64,000 nt of DNA, taken from NCBI RefSeq assembly GCF_039655775.1, contig NZ_JBBYXJ010000001.1, positions 1,178,001 through 1,242,000 of the forward strand. The letters run 5' to 3'. This stretch comes from Iodidimonas sp. SYSU 1G8. GTDB lineage: Bacteria; Pseudomonadota; Alphaproteobacteria; SMXS01. The position numbers and the translations under genes were made by a program. Positions 46,057-55,661 of the stretch are shown here, in pieces (the stretch's first letter is position 1; each line of letters opens with the position of its first letter). Below the pieces are notes generated by a model. That model was not told the DNA's origin and did no database searches. It saw only the letters and a program-made list of their open reading frames with translations.

Positions 46057-46980
46057 ATGAGTTCATCGGCAGACATTTTCGACCGGCGGCTGATCCGCGA
46101 GAGACGGGACCGTAAGGCGGCCGGCTTCGGCGCCTACGGTTTCCTGAAGGCGGAAGTGGCCGAGCGGCTGGCGGACCGCCTGCTGGACATCAGCCGCCGC
46201 TTCCCCTCCGTCCTCGACCTTGGCTGCCACGATGGCGGCGTGGGCCGGTTGCTGGCCGCGCGCGAGGATGTGGAGCTGCTGGTCTCGGCCGACCTGTCGC
46301 CCCGGATGGCCGCCCAGGCGCCGGGCTGCCGGGTCGCCGCGGACGAGGAGTTCCTGCCCTTCGCCGAGGCTTCCTTCAACCTCGCGGTGTCCGCCCTGTC
46401 GCTGCACTGGGTCAACGACCTGCCCGGCGCGCTGATCCAGATCAACCGCGCACTGAAGCCGGACGGCTTGTTCCTGGGCGCCATGCTCGGGGGCGATACG
46501 CTGACCGAGCTGCGTCACGCCATGATGGAGGCGGAACTCGCCGTGGAGCCCGGCGTGGCGCCGCGCGTCTCGCCCTTCGCCGACATCAGGGACGCGGGCG
46601 GCCTTTTGCAACGCGCGGGATTCGCGCTTCCGGTCGCCGATAAGGAAAGAATAACAGTGGATTACGCCGATGCCTTCAGGTTGATGCGAGACCTGCAGGG
46701 CATGGCCGAGAGCAACGCTGTTCTGGCCCGGCACAAGGCACCGCTCAAGCGCCGAACGCTGCTGGCGACGATCGACGCCTATCACGATCTTTATGGCCGG
46801 CCGGACGGCCGCATCCCGGCCACGTTCGACATCCTGTTCCTGACGGGCTGGTCGCCGCATGAAAGTCAGCAGAAGCCTCTGGCACCGGGAAGTGCTACCA
46901 TGCGTCTCGCCCAGGTTCTGGGCGCCGAAGAAAAGTCGGCCGGGGAAAAAACCTCACCCAGGCCTTGGAAACGTCCCTAA
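46057..46980 (+). CDS. NDUFAF5-like SAM-dependent methyltransferase-fold protein
   Basis: 307 aa. SSSADIFDRRLIRERRDRKA at the N terminus, motif I SVLDLGCHDGGVGRLLAARE, FNLAVSALSLHWVNDLPGAL, INRALKPDGLFLGAMLGGDT, LTELRHAMMEAE, and SPFADIRDAGGLLQRAGFAL. This matches the family that includes mitochondrial NDUFAF5, which hydroxylates an arginine of complex I subunit NDUFS7, and is close to BioC. In an alphaproteobacterium the NDUFAF5-type role is the likelier. Starts 53 bp from comF, divergent. Confidence 0.85.
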   Translation: MSSSADIFDRRLIRERRDRKAAGFGAYGFLKAEVAERLADRLLDISRRFPSVLDLGCHDGGVGRLLAAREDVELLVSADLSPRMAAQAPGCRVAADEEFLPFAEASFNLAVSALSLHWVNDLPGALIQINRALKPDGLFLGAMLGGDTLTELRHAMMEAELAVEPGVAPRVSPFADIRDAGGLLQRAGFALPVADKERITVDYADAFRLMRDLQGMAESNAVLARHKAPLKRRTLLATIDAYHDLYGRPDGRIPATFDILFLTGWSPHESQQKPLAPGSATMRLAQVLGAEEKSAGEKTSPRPWKRP

Positions 46981-47028
46981 CGGCACCGATGTACGTTTAT
47001 GGAGTAACGACAGAGGGTTAGGTGCGAC

Positions 47029-47499
47029 ATGCATGGTAAGAAGATCAGATCGTGGATCGTGGTCGCCGATAGCGCGAAAGCACGGATTTATTCCAACACC
47101 GGGCCTAAGCTGGACCTGGCACTCGTCAGCGAAATAGACTCCGATGGAGCACGACGCTCCAGTCAGGAACTGGTCACCGACAAGCCGGGCCGCACGTTCT
47201 CAAGCGCCAGTCCAAGGCGCTCGGGCATGGAGCCGCCCAGCGATCCACAGGACGTGGAAAAGCATAAATTCGTCAAACATCTGGTCAGCATTCTCGACAC
47301 CGCCGCCCTCGGCGACGAGTTCGACGACGTCTATCTGGTCGCCGCGCCGCGCACGCTGGGGGAAATCCGCAAGCTCGCCAACGGGCACATCACAGACAAG
47401 GTCCGAGGCGAACTGGCCAAGGACCTGACCAACATTCCCGAACACGATCTGCCGAAGCATCTGGAGGATCTGGATATCGGCAAACCCGTCCTGGCCTAA
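47029..47499 (+). CDS. Host-attachment (BaeRF-like) family protein
   Basis: 156 aa, intact. KIRSWIVVADSAKARIYSNT at the N terminus, a Ser/Arg-rich insert SSASPRRSGMEPPSDPQDVE, then HKFVKHLVSILDTAALGDEF, VYLVAAPRTLGEIRKLANGH and VRGELAKDLTNIPEHDLPKH. The fold is related to the archaeal/eukaryal release factor 1 family (BaeRF), so a role at ribosomes has been proposed. The family name comes from an Agrobacterium attachment phenotype. An eroded relative is at 23820-24144. Convergent with the DUF2459 gene (4-bp overlap). Confidence 0.83.
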   Translation: MHGKKIRSWIVVADSAKARIYSNTGPKLDLALVSEIDSDGARRSSQELVTDKPGRTFSSASPRRSGMEPPSDPQDVEKHKFVKHLVSILDTAALGDEFDDVYLVAAPRTLGEIRKLANGHITDKVRGELAKDLTNIPEHDLPKHLEDLDIGKPVLA

Positions 47500-48146
47500 C
47501 CGGCCCGCCCGACCTGCCGCATCACGCCTTGCGGCAGGGGCGACCATAAGGCTGCGCGGACTCCGGCATGCCGGAGTCCGCGGTTCAGCCATTCGTTACA
47601 CGTGAGAAACGCGGTGTAAGTCCCTCTTCCCACATAGAAATCGTCGCCATAGCCGTAGCTTGCGCCCGGCACCTGGATGATGTGGGGCGCGAAGCTGGCG
47701 CGGACATAGTCCGCCAGCTTCCTGTACTGAGTATCCGACAGGCGCAGCCTGACGGCGCCTGAGCGCGGCGCCGTGGTCCTTTCCGCGACGTGCACGAGGA
47801 CGTCGGTCTGCCAGAGCAGCGCGCCGGCGCCGACGATCGGATCGAAATCCGCCCATGTCGGGGTGCGCAGGTAGAAGTCCGCCTCGCCCCAACCGAAATC
47901 GAGAAACACGGCGTTGGGCCCGGCCGCGAGACCCGCCGCGCGCCAGTCGATCACATGATTGGCGACAGGCAGGACCAGATCCACATGCACCCCGTTCGAC
48001 AGCACGAAGATGTCGATGCCTGATTCCTGCTGGCGGAAATCGCGGTTGACGGGGATGAAGGCCGAGATGGCGGCCACGAAGCCATAGAGCAGCACCGTGC
48101 CGGCGATCGCGCCAAGAAGGCGGATCGGCCAGCGCGGCCAGTTCAC
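47496..48146 (-). CDS. DUF2459 (TIGR02117) family membrane-anchored protein
   Basis: 216 aa. One N-terminal TM helix (IRLLGAIAGTVLLYGFVAAI) then a periplasmic domain with FVLSNGVHVDLVLPVANHVI, FLDFGWGEADFYLRTPTWAD, and YRKLADYVRASF; YVGRGTYTAFLTCNEWLNRG contains a conserved Cys-Asn pair. The His, Cys and Asn pattern suggests an NlpC/P60-like or thiol hydrolase, not proven. The GTG at 48146 overlaps the mutT stop (GTGA), so it is the last gene of the argJ-GNAT-mutT chain. Confidence 0.82.
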   Translation of the reverse strand: MNWPRWPIRLLGAIAGTVLLYGFVAAISAFIPVNRDFRQQESGIDIFVLSNGVHVDLVLPVANHVIDWRAAGLAAGPNAVFLDFGWGEADFYLRTPTWADFDPIVGAGALLWQTDVLVHVAERTTAPRSGAVRLRLSDTQYRKLADYVRASFAPHIIQVPGASYGYGDDFYVGRGTYTAFLTCNEWLNRGLRHAGVRAALWSPLPQGVMRQVGRAG

Positions 48147-48556
48147 AACAGATCCCGCAGCATGGCCACCAGTGGAATATCGGCGGGCGGCATGGGGTAA
48201 TCCTGAAGCTGCTGGGCGCGGACCCATTTCAGGGCATCATGTTCGCGGGCCATGGGCGTGCCCTGCCATTTACGACAGACGAACAGCGGCATCAGGAGAT
48301 GGAACGTCTCGTAGGTATGCGACGCGAATGTGAAGGGCGCCAGGCAGCTGGACCAGGTTTCTATCCCCAGCTCTTCCTCGAGTTCCCGGATCAGGGCGGC
48401 TTCCGGAGTCTCGCCAGGCTCGACCTTGCCGCCGGGAAACTCCCACAGACCGGCGAGGGATTTTCCCTCCGGCCGCTTGGCGATGAGTACGCGCCCGTCG
48501 ACATCCACGAGGGCGACAGCGGCGACCAGGACGATCGGTTTCGGTTCAGCGGTCAC
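48143..48556 (-). CDS. mutT: MutT-type Nudix 8-oxo-dGTP diphosphatase
   Basis: 137 aa. Nudix box intact: GKVEPGETPEAALIRELEEE followed by LGIE. VAAVALVDVDGRVLIAKRPE and SLAGLWEFPGG are typical of MutT. Removes oxidised guanine nucleotides from the pool. I chose the GTG at 48556, which has GGAG 8 nt upstream; the in-frame ATG at 48574 lacks such a site and overlaps the GNAT gene by 17 bp. The stop overlaps the next start. Confidence 0.92.
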   Translation of the reverse strand: MTAEPKPIVLVAAVALVDVDGRVLIAKRPEGKSLAGLWEFPGGKVEPGETPEAALIRELEEELGIETWSSCLAPFTFASHTYETFHLLMPLFVCRKWQGTPMAREHDALKWVRAQQLQDYPMPPADIPLVAMLRDLL

Positions 48557-48557
48557 G

Positions 48558-49088
48558 TCACTCACTCCAGACATCGCGTTCGAGGCGATAATACAGGACG
48601 TCCCCCTCGCCATCACGCAAACGGTAACGGCGGGTTCCCTGCCAACCGAACCCTGCGCGCTCGAGCACCCGGCACGATTTGTCATTGCCGGGCATGACGC
48701 CAGCCCAGAGATATTTCAGCCCATAACGGTTGAACACACGTTCGGTGATGCCCCTCACCGCTTCCGTCGCATAGCCGTTGCCCCAATAGGGCTTGCCCAT
48801 CCAGTAGCCGATCTCGTTGTCGTCGAAGCTGACGCCGATGCCGCCCAGCACGGCGCCATCGTCTCGGCGGGTCATGACGTAAGGCAGCCCTCGCCGCCAC
48901 CAGCGGATGCGGCGCGAGATGCCCAGCCAGTCGCGGGCATCCTGATCCGTGTAGGGAAACGGTGCGCGCGAGAGCCATCGCGCCACGTCCCAATCGCCGA
49001 TGAGCGCCGGGATGAACGGCAGATCGGCCCGCTTGTACGGGCGCAGGACGAGACGGACGGTCTCGATCGGCCGGTAGATCGGAATCAA
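48558..49088 (-). CDS. GNAT-family N-acetyltransferase
   Basis: 176 aa. TVRLVLRPYKRADLPFIPAL (strand 1 and helix 1), GVSFDDNEIGYWMGKPYWGN followed by GYATEAV (acetyl-CoA pyrophosphate loop region), and NDKSCRVLERAGFGWQGTRR, the RimJ/RimL-like C-terminal block. Probably acetylates a protein N terminus or small amine. The proposed TTG start at 49088 overlaps the argJ stop (TTGA); a Shine-Dalgarno is not obvious, and the start could lie further upstream inside argJ. The position between argJ and mutT is frequent in alphaproteobacteria. Confidence 0.85.
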   Translation of the reverse strand: MIPIYRPIETVRLVLRPYKRADLPFIPALIGDWDVARWLSRAPFPYTDQDARDWLGISRRIRWWRRGLPYVMTRRDDGAVLGGIGVSFDDNEIGYWMGKPYWGNGYATEAVRGITERVFNRYGLKYLWAGVMPGNDKSCRVLERAGFGWQGTRRYRLRDGEGDVLYYRLERDVWSE

Positions 49089-50320
49089 CTGCGGTAGTCG
49101 GCGTTGATATCGATGTAGCCGTGGGTCAGATCGCAGGTCCACACGGTCGAGCACCCGTCACCGACGCCCAGATCGACGGCGATATCGATTTCCTGGCCTT
49201 TCAGATGAGCCGTCAGCTGGCCCTCGTCATAGCCGTCGCGAACCCGGCCATTATCCGTCACCTGCTGGCCGCCGAACCTGACGCTGAGGCGCCTCGGGTC
49301 CACCTTCTCGTAGCTTTTGCCGACCGCGGCGACGATGCGGCCCCAGTTGGCGTCCTCGCCCGCGATGGCCGTCTTCACCAGAGGCGAATTGGCGATGGTC
49401 TTGGCGACCTTCCTGGCGGCGGCGTCCGTCTCGGCGCCGGTGACCAGCACCGTGATGAACTTCGTGGCGCCTTCGCCATCCCTGACCACCTGACGCGCCA
49501 GATCTCCCATCACCGCCTCCAGCTTCGTCCGGAAGTCGGCAAGGCGCGGATCGGTGGAGTCGTCGACCGGCGCGTTGCCGGCGGTGCCCGTGGCGAACAG
49601 CAACAGGGTGTCCGACGTCGAGGTATCGCTGTCGACGGTGATCGCGTTGAAGCTGCGCTCGTTGACATCGCGCAGCAGCGCGTCGAGGACGTGTTGGCCG
49701 ATGGCCGCGTCGGTCGCCACATAGGCCAGCATGGTCGCCATGTTCGGCTCGATCATGCCCGAGCCCTTGGCGATGCCGTTGATGGTGACGGTCTTGCCGT
49801 CGATCACCGCCGTGGCTGTCGCACCCTTGGGAAATGTGTCGGTGGTCATGATGCCGCGCGCCGCGTCCTCCCAGCTCTCTTCGGAGAGAGCGACGGCCGG
49901 CAGCGCGTGGACGATCTTCTCATAGGGCAACGGCACGCCAATCACCCCGGTCGAGGACACCATGACATCCTCGGGTGCGCAACCGACCAGCCGCGCCGCG
50001 GCCCGCGCCGTCTCGCCCGACGCGTTGTAGCCTTCTTCGCCGGTGAAGACGTTGGAGTTGCCGGCATTGACCACCAGGGCCCGGCTGCGCCCGCCGCCCG
50101 CGCGCAGGGCATCGCGGCACCACAGGATGGGGGCGCCAGGAGTGAGCGAGCGCGTGAAGACGCCCGCCACGACAGTGCCTTCGGGGAACGTCACAAAGGT
50201 GACGTCCGGCCGATCCTTGTACTTGATGCCAGCGGCGATGGTCCCCAGCCGCACACCGGAAAGCGCCGGCAGTGACGGGAAGGACTCGGGCGCGAGCGGA
50301 GACAGGGTCGTCTCGACCAT
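49085..50320 (-). CDS. argJ: Bifunctional glutamate N-acetyltransferase / amino-acid acetyltransferase ArgJ
   Basis: 411 aa. Transfers the acetyl group from N-acetylornithine to glutamate in the cyclic arginine pathway, and may also make N-acetylglutamate from acetyl-CoA. The self-cleavage and nucleophile motif is GIAKGSGMIEPNMATMLAYV, cut before the Thr to give two subunits. RALVVNAGNSNVFTGEEGYN, VMVSSTGVIGVPLPYEKI, ITVDSDTSTSDTLLLFATG and AGEDANWGRIVAAVGKS are also conserved. The ATG at 50320 is used, with GAGGAG 10 nt upstream; a TTG three codons earlier is too close to it. Confidence 0.95.
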   Translation of the reverse strand: MVETTLSPLAPESFPSLPALSGVRLGTIAAGIKYKDRPDVTFVTFPEGTVVAGVFTRSLTPGAPILWCRDALRAGGGRSRALVVNAGNSNVFTGEEGYNASGETARAAARLVGCAPEDVMVSSTGVIGVPLPYEKIVHALPAVALSEESWEDAARGIMTTDTFPKGATATAVIDGKTVTINGIAKGSGMIEPNMATMLAYVATDAAIGQHVLDALLRDVNERSFNAITVDSDTSTSDTLLLFATGTAGNAPVDDSTDPRLADFRTKLEAVMGDLARQVVRDGEGATKFITVLVTGAETDAAARKVAKTIANSPLVKTAIAGEDANWGRIVAAVGKSYEKVDPRRLSVRFGGQQVTDNGRVRDGYDEGQLTAHLKGQEIDIAVDLGVGDGCSTVWTCDLTHGYIDINADYRS

Positions 50321-50372
50321 TCTCGTCAAACTCCTCGATATGGATCCGTATGAAGGGGCCGGCGCCCGACAA

Positions 50373-50735
50373 TCAGCCGAAAAGCAGATCGTCCGGCTTG
50401 GCGATCGGCTGCTTCTTGTCGAAGGCCATCCAGCCCTTCACGAGGCGGACGATATACCAGATGGCGAGACCGAGGAGGACCAGAAATCCGAGCCCCAGCA
50501 AGGGGATCAGCAACATGCCGATGACGCTGCCGGCGACGCCTAGCCAGAACGTCCTGATCAGCCAGGTGTTGTGGCTTTCCTTCCAGGTTCCGCGGGTCGC
50601 ATCGCGATCCATGTAGGCAATGACCACACCGACGATCGCGGTAATGCCGGTGATGAACGCGGCAGCATAGCAGATATACGCAATCAGGGTCATGTCGGTA
50701 CCGCCGGACTGCGGTGCGATCTGGTTGTCGCTCAT
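50373..50735 (-). CDS. DUF4870-like small membrane protein
   Basis: 120 aa with three TM helices: TLIAYICYAAAFITGITAIV, GVAGSVIGMLLIPLLGLGFL and LLGLAIWYIVRLVKGWMAF. IAYMDRDATRGTWKESHNTW with LIRTFWLG, and IVRLVKG, match the DUF4870 family. Function unknown. Precedes argJ by 52 bp on the same strand and is divergent from secA. Confidence 0.75.
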   Translation of the reverse strand: MSDNQIAPQSGGTDMTLIAYICYAAAFITGITAIVGVVIAYMDRDATRGTWKESHNTWLIRTFWLGVAGSVIGMLLIPLLGLGFLVLLGLAIWYIVRLVKGWMAFDKKQPIAKPDDLLFG

Positions 50736-50841
50736 TCTAGCCTCCGCTCACTCAATGATGGTCCGCTGATTGTGCCTGCGAAATCGGCAAGTCTCAAACC
50801 CTGTTGCGTACCGGCGAACCACCTAGGGGGACGCGCGTTCA

Positions 50842-50870
50842 TTGACATCATCATGCACCGGTCTTATCTG
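50842..50870 (+). promoter_or_regulatory. Sigma-70 promoter of secA
   Basis: Perfect -35 TTGACA (50842-50847), 17-nt spacer, -10 TATCTG (50865-50870). Predicted transcription start near 50877 gives a leader of about 43 nt before the ATG at 50920. Confidence 0.65.
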
Positions 50871-50919
50871 TGCCGGTGTCAGGGACGCCCGCGCGCTGGG
50901 CGCAGAAGCAGGATATTGC

Positions 50920-53637
50920 ATGCTCGGAATAGGTAGCCTCGCCAAGCGGCTCTTCGGCTCCGCCAACGACCGTACCGTCAAGGGGTATCAGAGCCGTGTC
51001 GGCGCCATCAATGCGCTGGAGCCGCAGATCAAGGCGCTATCGGACGACGAGTTGCGCGCCAAGACGGTGGAGTTCCGCCAGCGTCTCGATAATGGCGAGA
51101 CCGTCGACAAGCTGCTTCCGGAGGCCTTCGCGGTCGTTCGTGAAGCCGCATGGCGCGTTCTGGGTCAACGGCATTTCGACGTGCAGCTGATCGGCGGCAT
51201 GGTGCTCAACGAAGGCGGCATCGCCGAAATGCGCACCGGTGAAGGCAAGACCCTTGTATCGACCCTGGCCGCCTATCTGAACGCCGTCGGCGGCAAGGGC
51301 GTGCATGTCGTCACGGTCAACGATTACCTGGCCAGCCGCGACTCCAAGTGGATGGGGCAGATTTTCAACTTCCTCGGCCTGAGCGTCGGCTGCATCATTC
51401 ATGGCCTGACCGACGAAGAGCGGCGCGCGGCCTATGCCTGCGACATCACCTACGGCACCAACAACGAATTCGGCTTCGATTACCTTCGTGACAACATGAA
51501 GTTCTCGCTCGAAGCGATGGTGCAGCGACGGTTCAACTTCGCCATCGTCGACGAGGTCGACAGCATCCTGATCGACGAGGCGCGGACGCCGCTGATCATT
51601 TCCGGCCCCACCGAGGACAATTCGGAGCTGTATCGCGCCGTGAACGCGTACATCCCCGAACTGGGCGACGCGGATATCGAAAAGGACGAGAAGGCCAAGA
51701 CCGTCGTGCTGACCGAGGAAGGCACGGAGCGGATGGAGCAGATCCTGAAGCAGGCCGGCCTGATCGAGGGCGGCAATCTCTACGACATCGAAAACGTGTC
51801 GATGGTCCATCACGTGAACCAGGCGCTGCGCGCCCACAAGATGTTCACCCGCGACGTTGACTACATCGTGAAGGACGACAAGGTCGTCATCATCGACGAG
51901 TTCACCGGCCGCATGATGGAAGGACGCCGCTATTCCGAGGGCCTGCACCAGGCGCTGGAAGCCAAGGAAGGCGTCAAGATCCAGAACGAGAACCAGACCC
52001 TCGCGTCGATCACCTTCCAGAATTATTTCCGCCTGTATCCGAAGCTTTCCGGCATGACCGGCACGGCCTCGACCGAGGCGGCGGAATTCGCCGACATCTA
52101 CAATCTTGGGGTAGTGGAAATCCCCACCAATCTGCCGGTGTCGCGCATCGACGAGAATGACGAGGTCTATCGGACCGCCAAGGAAAAGTACGACGCGATC
52201 ATCGACCAGATCGAAGTCTGCACCAAGCGGGACCAGCCCGTTCTGGTCGGCACGGTCAGCATCGAGAAGTCGGAGTACCTGTCCGAACTGCTGAAGAAGC
52301 GCAAGATCACGCACAACGTGCTGAACGCCCGCTATCACGAGCAGGAAGCCTACATCATCGCGCAGGCCGGCCGGATCGGCGGCGTGACCATCGCCACCAA
52401 CATGGCCGGTCGCGGCACCGACATCCAGCTGGGCGGCAATATCGAAATGCGGATCGCCGCCGAGACGGCGAACGTCGCCGACCCAGCCGAGAAGGCGCGC
52501 CTTGCCGCGTCGATCACCGAAGAGATGCTCGCCGAGCGGGCCAAGGTGAAGGCCGCCGGCGGTCTTTACGTCATCGGCACCGAGCGTCACGAAAGCCGCC
52601 GCATCGACAACCAGCTGCGCGGCCGTTCCGGCCGTCAGGGCGACCCGGGCCACTCCAAATTCTACCTGTCGCTGGACGATGACCTGATGCGCATCTTCGG
52701 GTCCGAGCGCATGGAGAGCATGCTGGTCCGCCTGGGCCTGGAAGAAGGCGAGGCCATCACCCATCCGTGGATCAACAAGGCGCTCGAGAAGGCGCAGATG
52801 AAGGTCGAGGCGCGTAACTTCGATATCCGCAAGAACCTTCTCAAATACGACGACGTGATGAACGATCAGCGCAAGGCGATCTACGAGCAGCGCCGCGAGC
52901 TGATGGAAGCCGAGGATGTTTCCGAACACATCACCGACATGCGCCAGGACGTGATCGAGGACGTGGTCAGCACCCATATTCCGCCGCGCTCGTTCCCGGA
53001 ACAGTGGAACATCGAAGGTCTGCGCGTGGAATTCCACCGCATCTTCGGCATAGAGGCGCCGCTGGCCGAGTGGCTGCAGGAAGATGGCATCAGCGAAATC
53101 GAGATCAGCGAACGGCTCACCCGCATGGTGGATGAGCGCACGCAGGAGAGAGCCGACCGCTTTGGCCCGGATGCGACGCGCTGGCTGGAAAAGAACATGC
53201 TGCTGCAGACCATCGACCAGCAGTGGAAGGAGCACCTGCTGCAGCTCGATCATCTACGCCAGACGGTGACGCTGCGCGCGTATGGTCAGCGCGACCCGCT
53301 CAATGAATACAAGAGCGAAGCGTTCGAGATGTTCCAGTCCATGATGGGCCGGGTCCGCACGGACACGATCGGGCTGCTTTCGCAGGTCGAGTTGCGCATG
53401 GACGAGGAGCCGCCGCCCATGGAGGAACGGGTCCCGCCACAGCGCATGCACGCGACCCATCTGGATCCGCAGACCGGTGAAAATGAAATGGACGAGATCG
53501 AGTTCGTCAACGCCCGCCAGGCGTTCGACAAGAACGATCCGTCGACCTGGGGCCGCGTGCCCCGCAACGCGCTGTGCCCGTGTGGGTCTGGCCAGAAGTA
53601 CAAGCGTTGCCACGGCGCATTGACCAACGCCCAGTAG
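50920..53637 (+). CDS. secA: Preprotein translocase ATPase SecA
   Basis: 905 aa, full length. Walker A in [24 protein letters not shown]-type Walker [21 protein letters not shown], preprotein cross-linking domain, second nucleotide fold with [35 protein letters not shown] and [13 protein letters not shown], the helical scaffold, and the C-terminal zinc SEC-C motif [15 protein letters not shown] that binds SecB and lipids. Drives export through SecYEG. The ATG at 50920 has AGGA 6 nt upstream; an in-frame extension upstream is unrelated to SecA. Confidence 0.98.
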   Translation: MLGIGSLAKRLFGSANDRTVKGYQSRVGAINALEPQIKALSDDELRAKTVEFRQRLDNGETVDKLLPEAFAVVREAAWRVLGQRHFDVQLIGGMVLNEGGIAEMRTGEGKTLVSTLAAYLNAVGGKGVHVVTVNDYLASRDSKWMGQIFNFLGLSVGCIIHGLTDEERRAAYACDITYGTNNEFGFDYLRDNMKFSLEAMVQRRFNFAIVDEVDSILIDEARTPLIISGPTEDNSELYRAVNAYIPELGDADIEKDEKAKTVVLTEEGTERMEQILKQAGLIEGGNLYDIENVSMVHHVNQALRAHKMFTRDVDYIVKDDKVVIIDEFTGRMMEGRRYSEGLHQALEAKEGVKIQNENQTLASITFQNYFRLYPKLSGMTGTASTEAAEFADIYNLGVVEIPTNLPVSRIDENDEVYRTAKEKYDAIIDQIEVCTKRDQPVLVGTVSIEKSEYLSELLKKRKITHNVLNARYHEQEAYIIAQAGRIGGVTIATNMAGRGTDIQLGGNIEMRIAAETANVADPAEKARLAASITEEMLAERAKVKAAGGLYVIGTERHESRRIDNQLRGRSGRQGDPGHSKFYLSLDDDLMRIFGSERMESMLVRLGLEEGEAITHPWINKALEKAQMKVEARNFDIRKNLLKYDDVMNDQRKAIYEQRRELMEAEDVSEHITDMRQDVIEDVVSTHIPPRSFPEQWNIEGLRVEFHRIFGIEAPLAEWLQEDGISEIEISERLTRMVDERTQERADRFGPDATRWLEKNMLLQTIDQQWKEHLLQLDHLRQTVTLRAYGQRDPLNEYKSEAFEMFQSMMGRVRTDTIGLLSQVELRMDEEPPPMEERVPPQRMHATHLDPQTGENEMDEIEFVNARQAFDKNDPSTWGRVPRNALCPCGSGQKYKRCHGALTNAQ

Positions 53638-53653
53638 CCTCTCCGTCCTAAAA

Positions 53654-53673
53654 GCCGCCCCGAAACGGGCGGC
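53654..53673. terminator. Bidirectional terminator after secA
   Basis: Perfect 7-bp stem GCCGCCC/GGGCGGC with a 6-nt CGAAAC loop, flanked by AAAA on the left and CTTT on the right. It lies 16 bp after the secA stop and 2 bp before the VOC gene stop. Confidence 0.8.
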
Positions 53674-53675
53674 CT

Positions 53676-54089
53676 TTACTCTGACGGTCCCTTGAGTTCG
53701 ACCACATTGCCGTCGGGGTCGGCCACGTAGATGGACGGGCCTTGGCCTTCGGCGCCATAGCGCCGGCCGCTGTCGGTCACGCGCACGCCGTGGATGTCGA
53801 GGTGGGCCGCGATGGCCGCTTCGTCCCACGGATCGATCCTGAGGCAGAAATGGTCCATGTTGCGTCCCAGCTCGCCAGGAGCCGGTCCACCGGCCCAACC
53901 GAGCGGCCCCGCGACGTCGACGAGGTCGATCAGCGCGGAACCGGCCCGAAGCTGGGTCAGCCCGAACGCCGCCTGTACCTGTTCGACCGCGCACCCCAGC
54001 ACATCACGATAGAAGGCGACGAGCCGCGCCACATCGGCGGTCCGGAGCACCACATGATCCAGCCGGACGATGGTGAAGGGCGCGGTCAC
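53676..54089 (-). CDS. VOC (glyoxalase/bleomycin-resistance) family protein
   Basis: 137 aa. Two beta-alpha-beta-beta-beta modules: IVRLDHVVLRTADVARLVAF, ALIDLVDVAGPLGW, and RNMDHFCLRIDPWDEAAIAA with SIYVADPDGNVVELKGPSE. Metal ligands of the glyoxalase type are plausible (His in LDHVVL, His in MDHFCL, Glu in NVVELKG). Substrate unknown. The GTG start overlaps the stop of the upstream small secreted protein (GTGA), and that gene overlaps accA, so all three form one coupled chain. Confidence 0.82.
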   Translation of the reverse strand: MTAPFTIVRLDHVVLRTADVARLVAFYRDVLGCAVEQVQAAFGLTQLRAGSALIDLVDVAGPLGWAGGPAPGELGRNMDHFCLRIDPWDEAAIAAHLDIHGVRVTDSGRRYGAEGQGPSIYVADPDGNVVELKGPSE

Positions 54090-54520
54090 GGCTTCTTGCT
54101 GAAATCCATGTTGGCGTTGACCTGGAAGCTGTTGACCAGTTTGACGATCTCCGGGTGGGTGCAACCCTGCGCCGCGATCGAAGACTTCACGACTCCATCG
54201 AGCTTTTCGGCGCGGGCATTCAGCAGGTCGATGATCTCCGGCTCGGATTTGTCGGGCAGGAGCTGCCTGTAATGGTTCACGGCGAGTTGCTGGATGGCCA
54301 GCATGTTGCCGAAGAAGCGCTCCATGGTCGTCTGGTCCGGGCTGCCGCAGGTGCGGGCGGCGACGAGCGAGATGAAGAAATTATCGAACGCCTTGGTGAC
54401 CGCGTCCCTTTCCTGGGTCCCCGGAGTCAGCGACTCACCGGGCACCTCCGTCTGCGCCGCGGCGGGCATCGAGACGGCGAGCAGCACTGCAATGGCGATC
54501 GCCCTGCCTTTACGCGACAC
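54086..54520 (-). CDS. Small secreted hypothetical protein downstream of accA
   Basis: 144 aa with a signal peptide ([16 protein letters not shown]). The mature part is mostly helical: [40 protein letters not shown], and [20 protein letters not shown]. Two cysteines could form a disulfide. I do not recognise a family. Its start lies within the last 11 bp of accA and its stop overlaps the VOC start, so it is translationally linked to both. Confidence 0.7.
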   Translation of the reverse strand: MSRKGRAIAIAVLLAVSMPAAAQTEVPGESLTPGTQERDAVTKAFDNFFISLVAARTCGSPDQTTMERFFGNMLAIQQLAVNHYRQLLPDKSEPEIIDLLNARAEKLDGVVKSSIAAQGCTHPEIVKLVNSFQVNANMDFSKKP

Positions 54521-55466
54521 CGGCCGTCCCCAGCGCGAGGAACTTGCGGCGGCGCTCGTCGCGGAGGGTCTCGGGCGACTTGCCGGACTGCAGGTCCAGC
54601 GACGCGGCGACGGCGTTGCCGAGGCGTTCTATGGCCTTGGCCGGGTCACGGTGCGCACCGCCCAGCGGTTCCTGAACGATGTCATCAATGACCTTCAGCC
54701 GCTTCAGGTCCTGCGCCGTCAGCTTCAGGGCGGTCGCCGCTTCCTCGGCGTGGTCGGCGCTGCGCCACAGGATCGACGCGCAGCCTTCCGGGGAGATCAC
54801 CGAATAGATCGCGTGCTCGAACATGAGCACCCTGTTGCCGGCCGCAAGCGCCACCGCGCCGCCCGAGCCGCCTTCGCCGACGATCACCGACACCACGGGC
54901 ACGCCGAGATTGAGGCACGCTTCGGTCGAGCGGGCGATGGCCTCGGCCTGACCGCGCTCTTCGGCGCCGACGCCGGGATAGGCGCCGGGCGTGTCGACCA
55001 GGGTGATCAGCGGCAGCCGGAAGCGATCCGCCAGCTCCATCAGCCGAACCGCCTTGCGGTAGCCTTCTGGACGGGCCATGCCAAAATTGTGCTTTACGCG
55101 GGTTTCCGTATCGCGCCCCTTTTCGTGCCCCATGACCACGACCGCTTCGCCGCGAAAGCGGCCCAGACCGCCGAGAATTGCCTGATCGTCGCCGAAGTTC
55201 CGGTCGCCGGCGAGCGGCATGTAATCCGTGAAGAGCCCGGCCAGGTAATCGCCGAAATGAGGACGGCGCTGATGACGGGCGACCTGCGTCTTCTGCCAGG
55301 GCGTCAAATCCTTGTAGGTCTGACGCATCAAGGCCTCGAGCTTGCCTTCGAGACGGGCCACTTCGTCGACAACGTTGACACCGCCGCCGTCGGAGAGGCG
55401 TTTCAGCTCGCGGATCTTGCTTTCCAGCTCCGCGATCGGTTTTTCAAATTCCAGGACTGCTTCCAT
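54510..55466 (-). CDS. accA: Acetyl-CoA carboxylase carboxyltransferase subunit alpha
   Basis: 318 aa. Alpha subunit of the carboxyltransferase that makes malonyl-CoA for fatty-acid synthesis. [20 protein letters not shown] at the N terminus, [60 protein letters not shown] and [20 protein letters not shown]. The ATG at 55466 matches usual AccA length; a longer reading adds 11 unmatched residues. The 195 bp upstream, divergent from the FrnE gene, hold nothing I can identify. Confidence 0.96.
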   Translation of the reverse strand: MEAVLEFEKPIAELESKIRELKRLSDGGGVNVVDEVARLEGKLEALMRQTYKDLTPWQKTQVARHQRRPHFGDYLAGLFTDYMPLAGDRNFGDDQAILGGLGRFRGEAVVVMGHEKGRDTETRVKHNFGMARPEGYRKAVRLMELADRFRLPLITLVDTPGAYPGVGAEERGQAEAIARSTEACLNLGVPVVSVIVGEGGSGGAVALAAGNRVLMFEHAIYSVISPEGCASILWRSADHAEEAATALKLTAQDLKRLKVIDDIVQEPLGGAHRDPAKAIERLGNAVAASLDLQSGKSPETLRDERRRKFLALGTAGVA

Positions 55467-55661
55467 GATGGGATGTGGTTGAAACCCTGTTGTTTCCACG
55501 GTGGCGCTCAGCGCCGGATCGACAGACTTGTACCCGAAACCGGCCCAACTTGCTAACGCCGATCAAGACGATAGACGTCGCGCGATGCCGTGCGTCAGCG
55601 CACCGGGCATGTGAGGAAATTGGACTCGCTGGTCGATCTGGCCGGGACTATCGTGCATCAC

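Noticed and set aside
51037-53253. Long open frame antisense to secA
   Set aside because: Shadow of secA codon bias; His/Val/Asp-rich translation without family similarity.
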